NCBI RefSeq assembly: GCF_964030935.1
Contig: NZ_OZ034990.1
Coordinates: forward strand, 1,490,001-1,554,000
Reading direction: 5' to 3'
From: Rickettsiella endosymbiont of Aleochara curtula
GTDB lineage: Bacteria > Pseudomonadota > Gammaproteobacteria > Diplorickettsiales > Diplorickettsiaceae
DNA: 64,000 bases
Position numbers and translations under genes: made by a program. Shown here in pieces: positions 57,396 through 64,000 of this stretch (its first letter is position 1; each line of letters opens with the position of its first letter). The notes under the pieces were generated by a model. The model saw nothing but the letters and a program-made list of their open reading frames with translations, did no database searches and was not told the origin of the DNA.

Positions 57396-59000
57396 TTATG
57401 AGCTATTAATCTCTTGATAGCGTTCGATTAAGCCCTGGGTGGAGGAATCAAAGTTTTCAGTAGTTTGCTTGCTAGGGTTATTTAAACTTTGGTAAATCTG
57501 TTTATTTAATTGTTTGCCATATTCAACTCCCCATTGATCAAATGGATTAATCTGCCAAATAACGCTTTGTACAAACACTTTATGTTCATAAAGCGCAATC
57601 ATCAATCCTAAACTAAATGGATTAAGTTCATCGACTGCCAGCATATTATTGGCATGATTTCCCCGCAGATTTTTGTATTGGATATCGCTATGACAACCTT
57701 CCATAAAAGCCTTACTTTGACTTAAAGCACTGGCGATGACATGTTGATGATGCCGAATATTAAGTTTGGGATGGCGTAAGCTGCAAATAAAATCCGCAGA
57801 AAAATGCGCCGTACCTTGATGAAACAGTTGATTAAAGGCATGTTGCGCATTTAAACCTATGTCTCCGAAAATAATCGGGCAGGTGTCATAATCTACTGCC
57901 TCACCATCAATACGCGTCGATTTACCATTACTTTCCATCTCTAACTGTTGTAAATAAGCTGGAAAATACTTTAGTCCTGCATCATAGGCTAATATCGCAT
58001 GAGCGGAAGATTGAAAGAAATTGACTTGCCATATGCCTAACAGACCTAATAACACTGGCATATTTGCTCGCCAGGGTTGATGGAAAAAATGGCGATCCAT
58101 AGCATGCGCACCGCTAAGCAGTTCACGGAAATTTGACATACCGATGGCTAAGGCAATCGGTAAACCCACCGCTGACCATAATGAATAACGACCGCCGACC
58201 CAATCCCAAAGTGGAAATACGCACTCAGGATCGATACCAAATGCAATGGCTTTCTCGATTTCGCTGGTGACGGTTATGAAATGTTGTTTAATGGCTGCTG
58301 AGCTAAATTTTTCTTGAAATAGTTTTAGGATGCTTTTGGCATTCAAAAGCGTTTCGCAAGTGGTAAAGGATTTGCTAGTAATAATAAATAAGCTGCTTTC
58401 TAAGTTTATTTTTTCTAATAAGCTTCGTAATGTTCTGTCATCGATCGATGAGATAAAATGAAAGCGTAAGGAGTTTTTTTGCCAGAGTTGCAAGGCATGA
58501 ACGGCCATTAAAGGTCCTAAATCTGAGCCGCCTATCCCTAAATTAACAATGTCAGTTATTTTTTTGTTGCTAAAGCCGCGCCATTGTTGCCGATGTATTT
58601 GTTCCACGAAGTGTTGCATTTTATCTAAACAGGCATGAATTTTTACTAAGACATCTTCGCCATTCACGATTAATCCGGATTTTCGTGGGTCGCGTAATGC
58701 GGTATGCAAGGCAGGAAGTTGTTGTGTAGTATTTACACAAGCACCTGAAAATAAAGCGTGGATATGCTGCTTCAGATGAGCATTATCGGCTAATTGAGCG
58801 AATAGTGTTAGCGTTTTATCAAGTACCGGATTTTTTGAATAATCAAAATATAAGTTTTTTTCAGTTAAGCTAAATTTTTTAGCACGTAATGGATCATTAT
58901 GAAATAATTCTGCGAGGCTGATTTTTTCAATTTGTAAAAAATGCTGTTTTAAATTCTTCCAGCTCGCCGACTGAGTCAGTTCGGCTTCGATTCCATTCAT
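57396..59000 (-). CDS. pgi: Glucose-6-phosphate isomerase
   Basis: Interconverts glucose-6-phosphate and fructose-6-phosphate. It is 534 residues. Landmarks: VNLGIGGSDLGPLM near residue 150, the signature WDWVGGRYSLWSAVGLPIALAIG, ESNGKSTRIDGEAVDY with the catalytic Glu, FHQGTAHFSADFI, and NPFDQWGVEYGKQL with the catalytic Lys. Its ATG overlaps the pcnB stop as ATGA, so it is translationally coupled to pcnB. Confidence 0.98.
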   Translation of the reverse strand: MNGIEAELTQSASWKNLKQHFLQIEKISLAELFHNDPLRAKKFSLTEKNLYFDYSKNPVLDKTLTLFAQLADNAHLKQHIHALFSGACVNTTQQLPALHTALRDPRKSGLIVNGEDVLVKIHACLDKMQHFVEQIHRQQWRGFSNKKITDIVNLGIGGSDLGPLMAVHALQLWQKNSLRFHFISSIDDRTLRSLLEKINLESSLFIITSKSFTTCETLLNAKSILKLFQEKFSSAAIKQHFITVTSEIEKAIAFGIDPECVFPLWDWVGGRYSLWSAVGLPIALAIGMSNFRELLSGAHAMDRHFFHQPWRANMPVLLGLLGIWQVNFFQSSAHAILAYDAGLKYFPAYLQQLEMESNGKSTRIDGEAVDYDTCPIIFGDIGLNAQHAFNQLFHQGTAHFSADFICSLRHPKLNIRHHQHVIASALSQSKAFMEGCHSDIQYKNLRGNHANNMLAVDELNPFSLGLMIALYEHKVFVQSVIWQINPFDQWGVEYGKQLNKQIYQSLNNPSKQTTENFDSSTQGLIERYQEINSS

Positions 59001-60319
59001 ATTGTTCTTCCTCGTTTTTTGGGACGTTTGGCTCCTCGGGGCGCTTGCGTTGCGATTAGGATTAATTGTTTTCTGGTTTCATCATCGGCTTCTAAAAATT
59101 CAGTCCACCATGTCGCAATGTCGGGATCAATTTCCTTGATTTCGGCGCGTAATAATAAAAAATCATAAGCAGCACGAAAGCGCGGATGATTCATTAAGCG
59201 GTGCAACATAAAAGGACGTCGTTGCAACAATCGATGTTGTAAATCCCATATTTCACGAATAGCGGTACTATACCGACGCGGAATAGTAATCAGTTTTTGT
59301 TGTTTGCTCAGTGCATAACTTACTGCATGTTGATAGGCAACAAATATGGGTGTGTGTTGGGCTATGAGTTGTTGAGCTTTAGCTTGTACGGTAGGCCATA
59401 AAAACACGGCAAATAAAAATGCCGGTGAAACGGTTTTGCCTTGTTGAATACGTTTATCAGTATTTTCACAGGCAAGTTCTAGTAGTTTGTCGTTGGTATC
59501 ATCTAGAGAATCTTGCTTAGCGTATGGGAATAATTCGTTGAGTAGATGATATTGCTGTAGTAATTGGTAGGTTTTTAAGGCTTGTCCATGATGAAAAAGT
59601 TTAAGTACTTCTTCAAATAAGCGAGCGGGTGGCACATGACGCAGTAAAGGCGCAAGTTCTTGTATCGGTTCGGCAGTAGCGGGATCTAACTGGAAACCTA
59701 ATTTTCCGGCAAAGCGTATCGCGCGTAAAAGCCGAACCGGATCTTCTTGATAACGAGTTCGTGGTTCGCCAATAATGCGTACGATTTTATTTTGTATATC
59801 CGTGAGTCCGCCACAATAGTCGACCAAGGAAAAATCTGCAATATTGTAGTAGAGGGCGTTCATGGTAAAATCTCGTCGCCATACATCTTCTTCAATAGTT
59901 CCATAGACATTATCACGTAATAACATACCGTGCGTGGCAATCTTGCGATGTTTAAGCGATTTTTTTTTGCTTTGCGCTCTAAAGGTACTGACCTCGATGA
60001 TTTCCCGACCAAAGCGAATATGTGCGAGACGAAAGCGGCGGCCTATTAATAAACAATTACGAAAAAGCTTTTTGATGTTTTCAGGACTAGCATTGGTGGC
60101 GATGTCAAAGTCCTTAGGCTTTTGCTTAAGTAAAATATCCCGTAAACAACCACCTACTAAATAAGCACTATACTTATGTTGATTCAGTCGGTAAAGAACC
60201 TTAAGCGCATTATCACTAATATCTTTGCGGGAAATAGTATGTTCAGCCCTAGGGATGATGTTGGCTGGTACGTGCGCTATTTTTTTGGGGAATAGTCGAT
60301 GGAAAAACTGCTTAATAAT
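58997..60319 (-). CDS. pcnB: Poly(A) polymerase I, apparently started at an AUU codon
   Basis: Adds 3' poly(A) tails to RNA and controls its decay. The obvious ATG at 59926 (MLLRDNVYGTIEEDVWRRDFTMNALYY) would remove the catalytic head, yet the frame stays open upstream to a TGA at 60344-60346 and encodes the whole PcnB N terminus: IPRAEHTISRKDISDNALKVLYRLNQ, LVGGCLRDILL, PKDFDIATNA (the catalytic DxD) and RNCLLIGRRFRLAHI. No in-frame ATG, GTG or TTG fits the N terminus. A strong Shine-Dalgarno AGAGGAAG is followed after 6 bases by ATT at 60317-60319 (another ATT follows at once). E. coli pcnB is known to start at AUU. The protein is 440 residues. The C-terminal Arg/Lys-rich tail (RGAKRPKKRGRTI) is typical. 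Confidence 0.93.
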   Translation of the reverse strand: MIKQFFHRLFPKKIAHVPANIIPRAEHTISRKDISDNALKVLYRLNQHKYSAYLVGGCLRDILLKQKPKDFDIATNASPENIKKLFRNCLLIGRRFRLAHIRFGREIIEVSTFRAQSKKKSLKHRKIATHGMLLRDNVYGTIEEDVWRRDFTMNALYYNIADFSLVDYCGGLTDIQNKIVRIIGEPRTRYQEDPVRLLRAIRFAGKLGFQLDPATAEPIQELAPLLRHVPPARLFEEVLKLFHHGQALKTYQLLQQYHLLNELFPYAKQDSLDDTNDKLLELACENTDKRIQQGKTVSPAFLFAVFLWPTVQAKAQQLIAQHTPIFVAYQHAVSYALSKQQKLITIPRRYSTAIREIWDLQHRLLQRRPFMLHRLMNHPRFRAAYDFLLLRAEIKEIDPDIATWWTEFLEADDETRKQLILIATQAPRGAKRPKKRGRTI

Positions 60320-60461
60320 GGGGATCTTCCTCTTTTGTATAATTCATTAATGGGTAGGTTTGACAAATTGATAGACAATTTTTTGCTCAAAAACCTATGA
60401 AAACCCACTTCTAGGCAGGTATGCTACCAAAATTCTTTCATAATAGTATAAAAAAATCACG

Positions 60462-60705
60462 GTCATGGCGAGCGAATGTCTAGATTGCCGCGCGCCTGCG
60501 GCGCTCGCAATGACGAACAATAAGCTGCGGCGATCGTAATGCCGTCAACACGCTAACCCTCGCAATGAAGAACAATTGCTGCGGCGCTCGCAATGGCGTT
60601 CATGTTCGTAAGACATCAACGCGCTAGAAACCTTGCAATGACGTTCAACATAGCTATGGTGCTTGTAATGACAAAGTTGCTTATGAGCTCGCAATGATGA
60701 TTAAG
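60462..60705. repeat. Repeat family A array with about 28 bp degenerate tandem units
   Basis: GGTCATGGCGAGCG at the start is a family A end. From 60504 the unit CTCGCAATGACGAACAA recurs with decay at about 60533, 60559, 60587, 60605, 60632, 60662 and 60688. Spacers often contain GCTGCGGCG or CAACACGCTA. It fills most of the 396-base gap between pcnB and the antiporter gene. No gene is seen there. Confidence 0.75.
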
Positions 60706-60715
60706 CCTAGTGTCA

Positions 60716-62893
60716 CTAAGTTGAAGCTTTATAGACTAACAAGATCAACAGATCTTCCTTACGTAAAATTGTATCTTTACTTGGATTAATTTTCCTGACA
60801 CCTTTGCGCTCCATGCCTAATACGATTCCATCGATATGATTTTTTTGCATGGCTTCTTCTATAGTAAGCCCAACAAACGTATGGCTTTTATCAAGTAAAA
60901 AAGTTTTTAGCTCCAGATGATTAAATAATTCCAGTTCTTCTTGATAGATGTTTACCTGTAATAGCTGACTAAAGGTGTCGATTTGTTCGTCACTACCTAA
61001 AATAAACAGTTTATCATACAGCCTAATTTTTTCATGATGTGGCGGAGTCAAAATGATTTTGGGGCCACGATACAGCGCAACCACATGGATGCCAAATTGT
61101 TGCGCCAAGTCTAATTCTTGTATGGTTTTATTAATAAAATAATAATTATTCTGGATGTCAGTGCCTTTTAAATTGACACCCCAAGCGCTTAATTCATCTT
61201 TGGAAGTTTCTTGTATGCTCGGCGTTTTAATATTGGCTAGAAATCTTTTTTCTAACCAAGGATAAAATTTTTGTAAAGGTTTATGTAATAAACTAAATAA
61301 GGTAAACGCAATAAGGATGAGCAGTAAAATAATTGACCAAGTATGAAAATAAGTGACGGCTAACGTCGTGATGACGGTTAAAGTAAAAATCCATCCTATG
61401 GCAATAATAGGTTTAATGGCTGCCAGGCGTCGATGCGGGAAAGCACGGTAGGCAAAAATCATGCCCCAGATAAATGGCGAAGCTAATAATAAGGCAATCA
61501 GACAACTTAAGGTGTTTACCCAATAAGTTGCAGTGATCCATTCACTAATTTTTGGAAATATCCATTTTTCACTTAAGCTAAAAATAATAGCCACCATGAC
61601 GCTATTAATCAGCAAGCGCGTGATGTATTGACTGTAAACCGCACGTTTTTTCTTCAATCTTAGGTAACGATGGATGAGTATCGTGTAATGACTGAGTAGC
61701 TGTCTCACGCGCGTGGGAAGATTTTTTTCTAAAAGTTTACTCAATGCCGCCGAGGACATAATGAGATAAGGCGTGGTAAACGTGGTTACGGCCGATACGG
61801 CAATAATAATAGGAAATAGCGCAGGGCGCGTCACTTGTAATGTCAGTCCTAAGCCGGCAATAATAAAAGAAAACTCACCGATTTGCGCCATACTAAAGCC
61901 GGCGCGCACCGACGTGGTTAAACTTTGTCCCGATGCTAAGGCGCCGGTGCCGGTAGCAAGAATTTTAGCGATGATGGTGATGATGGAAATGAGTAATACT
62001 ATCCAAATATTTTGCAAGATCATACTCGGATCGATCAGCATACCCACCGAAATGAAAAACACTGCCGCAAAAATATCACGGATCGGCCGCATATATTGTT
62101 CAATAAATTGAATTAAATCGGTTTCAGCGAGTATGGAACCCATAATAAAGGCGCCTAATGCCGTGGAATAACCAAAATACGCGGCAATGCAGACCAATAT
62201 TAGACACATCGCTACGGAAACAATCGTTAAAGTTTCTTGATTGGCGACGTCGACTAGTTTTCGAATCAGTGTGGGAATTAAAAAATAACCGATCAAAAAC
62301 CAACTACCAACCACGATAAAAAGTTTAATCGCGGAGTCTGCGAGTGTGGCAGAAATAACCGCATGTGTGCCAACTACGATAGAGAGTCCGGCGAGTAATA
62401 AAATCGCGAGTAGATCTTCGACGATCAACACACCAAAGACCAGTTCAGCAAAGTGTTTGCTTTTCAAACCCAATTCTTCCATGGCTTTGATGATAATAGT
62501 GGTCGATGAGATGGATAGTGCCGCGCCTAAAAAAATACAATCATACGTCGACCAGCCCAATATTTTGCCTAGCACGAAGCCTATGGCTAAAACTATCAGT
62601 ACTTCAAACAAGCCAGTAATGATAGCCGGTGTGCCAACGCGTTTCAGTTTATGAAAACTGAAATCTAAACCGAGTGAAAACATCAAAAAGATAACGCCCA
62701 ATTCGGAGAGCGTATGTAAGCTGGGTACGTCAGTCACCAGATCATAGGGCGGCACATGCGGGCCGACAATAATTCCGGATAATAGATAACCCAATACGAC
62801 CGGTTGTCTTATTTTTTGAAATAGCAGTGTGACTAAGCTGGCGACGCCTAGTATGACAGCGAGATCTTTAATCAGTGGAGCAAGGGGTTGCAT
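60716..62893 (-). CDS. CPA2-family monovalent cation:proton antiporter (KefB/YbaL-like)
   Basis: A 725-residue transporter. The N-terminal 390 residues form the Na+/H+ exchanger fold of about 12 helices (PVVLGYLLSGIIVGPHV, FSLGLDFSFHKLKRVG, LIVEDLLAILLLAGL, FIMGSILAETD, GFSMAQIGEFSFIIAGLGL). A second group of three to four helices lies around 425-540. The C-terminal cytosolic part has a TrkA-C (RCK-C) ligand-binding domain at about 590-650 (IQELDLAQQFGIHVVALYRGPKIILTPPHHEKIRLYDKLFILG) and a related unit at the end. It likely balances pH or K+/Na+. No KefF-type ancillary gene is next to it. Confidence 0.9.
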   Translation of the reverse strand: MQPLAPLIKDLAVILGVASLVTLLFQKIRQPVVLGYLLSGIIVGPHVPPYDLVTDVPSLHTLSELGVIFLMFSLGLDFSFHKLKRVGTPAIITGLFEVLIVLAIGFVLGKILGWSTYDCIFLGAALSISSTTIIIKAMEELGLKSKHFAELVFGVLIVEDLLAILLLAGLSIVVGTHAVISATLADSAIKLFIVVGSWFLIGYFLIPTLIRKLVDVANQETLTIVSVAMCLILVCIAAYFGYSTALGAFIMGSILAETDLIQFIEQYMRPIRDIFAAVFFISVGMLIDPSMILQNIWIVLLISIITIIAKILATGTGALASGQSLTTSVRAGFSMAQIGEFSFIIAGLGLTLQVTRPALFPIIIAVSAVTTFTTPYLIMSSAALSKLLEKNLPTRVRQLLSHYTILIHRYLRLKKKRAVYSQYITRLLINSVMVAIIFSLSEKWIFPKISEWITATYWVNTLSCLIALLLASPFIWGMIFAYRAFPHRRLAAIKPIIAIGWIFTLTVITTLAVTYFHTWSIILLLILIAFTLFSLLHKPLQKFYPWLEKRFLANIKTPSIQETSKDELSAWGVNLKGTDIQNNYYFINKTIQELDLAQQFGIHVVALYRGPKIILTPPHHEKIRLYDKLFILGSDEQIDTFSQLLQVNIYQEELELFNHLELKTFLLDKSHTFVGLTIEEAMQKNHIDGIVLGMERKGVRKINPSKDTILRKEDLLILLVYKAST

Positions 62894-63143
62894 AGATGTA
62901 TTGTTAGTCTTCTTTTAGGATATATCAAGTTTTTGCATGACTTTGTATTGCAGCTTTAGTGAAAACGATTCATTGCTTGCATAGTTTAATTTTTTAAGAT
63001 TTTTTGTTTAAACAAAACTTAAGGCAATCTTATTTACTGAAACGAGTCTTTGTAATTGATTAGTAAAAAGTAAATGCAATGTTTGTATCATAAAAGTCAG
63101 TCATTGATCTGCAGCGCAATAGCTGACGAAACTTTTCTTAGAA

Positions 63144-63163
63144 CTTAATATTTCATTAATATT
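63144..63163 (+). promoter_or_regulatory. Near-consensus PmrA box
   Basis: CTTAATATT (63144-63152), TC, ATTAATATT (63155-63163) matches the known PmrA regulatory element cTTAATatT-N2-cTTAATatT of Legionella and Coxiella with one mismatch in 18. A -10-like TATGAT lies at 63189-63194, 25 bases on. The rest of the 399-base gap (62894-63292) is AT-rich with no other feature seen. Confidence 0.8.
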
Positions 63164-63292
63164 TTTTCTTTACTCTTCGATAACAACGTATGATCCTTAT
63201 CAACATCATAAATAAAAATTTAGCGATATTGTTTAGTATGATGGAAATAAACGATCATGAAACCTATTAACACAATAAAATTAAGGTAAGAT

Positions 63293-64000
63293 ATGACAAA
63301 ATTACAAGCAGTGGGTCTGCAGAATAGAACCTTAGAGATTAAGGATAATTTTTTCCCTAAGATTAAGAGACTTGATATCAACGATGGAACTAATTATCAA
63401 ATGGATCTGGCTCGTTGTGTTAAAACATTTTTTGAAGAGATGAACCAAGTAGGGGAGCAAGAGTTTGCATCCTTCCTAAAAAAACATCAATTTGAGAATA
63501 CTGATGCTGGTCAACAACAAAAATACACCGATGCTTTTAATTGTTTAGTTGCTTTTATCGTCGCTGAATATAGTGAGTCAGATCTTTTACGTTATTTTTT
63601 GGCCAAAAACTCCTCTCCTGAGGCTAAACCGACATCAGATTCACATTCATGGCGTATTGTTTATTGGGCGCAACTCTTGGGTTATTGGGCAAGAAAATTA
63701 TTTAACACACAAAGGTTTGTGGTTAACGCAGAGATTGAGAATGAATCTCTAGGGTCTGCTATAGATGCAATCAGGATAGCTTTGAAGGAGAAGAAAGCTA
63801 ATTATTTTGATTTACATCAAAATTCAGCTTTTAATGAAAATTTAGAAATAGTGGTTGGTAAATTTGTTGAAAACCGTCATTCAGTTCTTAATAACAGTTT
63901 AGAAGATTCTGGTTCAGTAATTGGAGAACCCCTCCCTTTTCTTCAGAAAAACGAAACATCGGAAAGTGCAGCTTCTTCAAGTTCTTATAATCAAGTAACA
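63293..64000 (+). CDS. Hypothetical protein with PmrA-type promoter, candidate Dot/Icm effector (3' end cut)
   Basis: The frame is open from ATG 63293 to the right edge, 236 codons without a stop. It starts MTKLQAVGLQNRTLEIKDNFFPKIKRLDIND behind AAGGTAAG. No signal peptide is present. A central segment (SWRIVYWAQLLGYWARKLFN) is amphipathic. The visible end is Ser-rich (NETSESAASSSSYNQVT). I do not recognise the family. The PmrA box 130 bases upstream is the main reason to call it an effector, since PmrA controls many Dot/Icm substrates and components in Legionella and Coxiella. Confidence 0.8.
   Translation, partial: MTKLQAVGLQNRTLEIKDNFFPKIKRLDINDGTNYQMDLARCVKTFFEEMNQVGEQEFASFLKKHQFENTDAGQQQKYTDAFNCLVAFIVAEYSESDLLRYFLAKNSSPEAKPTSDSHSWRIVYWAQLLGYWARKLFNTQRFVVNAEIENESLGSAIDAIRIALKEKKANYFDLHQNSAFNENLEIVVGKFVENRHSVLNNSLEDSGSVIGEPLPFLQKNETSESAASSSSYNQVT

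Noticed and set aside
59934-60164. Plus-strand frame of 76 codons within pcnB
   Set aside because: It is the antisense shadow of the PcnB N terminus, which reads as a conserved protein on the minus strand.

Overview
The window is AT-rich gammaproteobacterial chromosome. The order of IcmW, IcmV and DotA genes, a MEP-pathway dxs, many AT-rich genes resembling secreted effectors, and repeated GC-rich CGTCATTGCGAG palindromes point to the Legionellales, most likely a Rickettsiella/Diplorickettsia-type or Coxiella-like intracellular bacterium. The placement is inferred from gene content and family knowledge, not from a database search.

Layout. 1-4.6 kb: the 3' part of a non-ribosomal peptide synthetase (adenylation, carrier, thioesterase) and a hybrid histidine kinase 30 bases behind it. 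4.7-13 kb: dnaE, then ftsQ-ftsA-ftsZ-lpxC (the tail of the division and cell-wall cluster). 13-19 kb: rnhA and a methyltransferase, an MltD-type transglycosylase, ugd-galU, thyA. 19-25.9 kb: a small unknown protein behind an unusual promoter, greA, the grpE-dnaK-dnaJ heat-shock unit with a visible sigma-32-like promoter, nadK. 26-28.7 kb: two unknown AT-rich genes that look like effectors. 28.7-36.6 kb: tpiA, secG, tRNA-Leu(GAG), a secreted NTF2-like protein, dapD, an RND efflux pair, map. 36.7-47.1 kb: secA, dxs, then the Dot/Icm locus: icmX, a Pro/Asn-rich secreted protein and icmW on the minus strand, icmV-dotA and an LPD7-like protein on the plus strand. 47.1-53.9 kb: a two-gene unit with a 1848-residue coiled-coil protein and a membrane-anchored partner. 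54-57.4 kb: a decaying zone with repeat arrays, a broken Phd/PIN toxin-antitoxin pair, an Rpn-type nuclease, a LOG-family protein and a small coiled-coil membrane protein. 57.4-62.9 kb: pgi, pcnB (apparently started from AUU) and a CPA2 antiporter. The window ends inside another unknown gene that follows a near-consensus PmrA box.

The most interesting signals concern the Dot/Icm secretion system and its likely substrates. A near-consensus PmrA box (63144-63163) precedes the last gene. A different 11-bp-phased CTTAAG element, with 17 identical bases, precedes both the 203-residue gene at 19398 and the giant coiled-coil gene at 53840. An LPD7-like protein follows dotA, and an unrecognised secreted protein sits between icmW and icmX.

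Two intergenic repeat families are visible. Family A (CGTCATTGCGAG...) has three element-like copies and two degenerate tandem arrays. Family B (TATACTC...GAGTATA ends) has four copies, one of which forms the translation start region of dnaE. These families and the toxin-antitoxin remnant suggest past mobile-element activity and ongoing decay.
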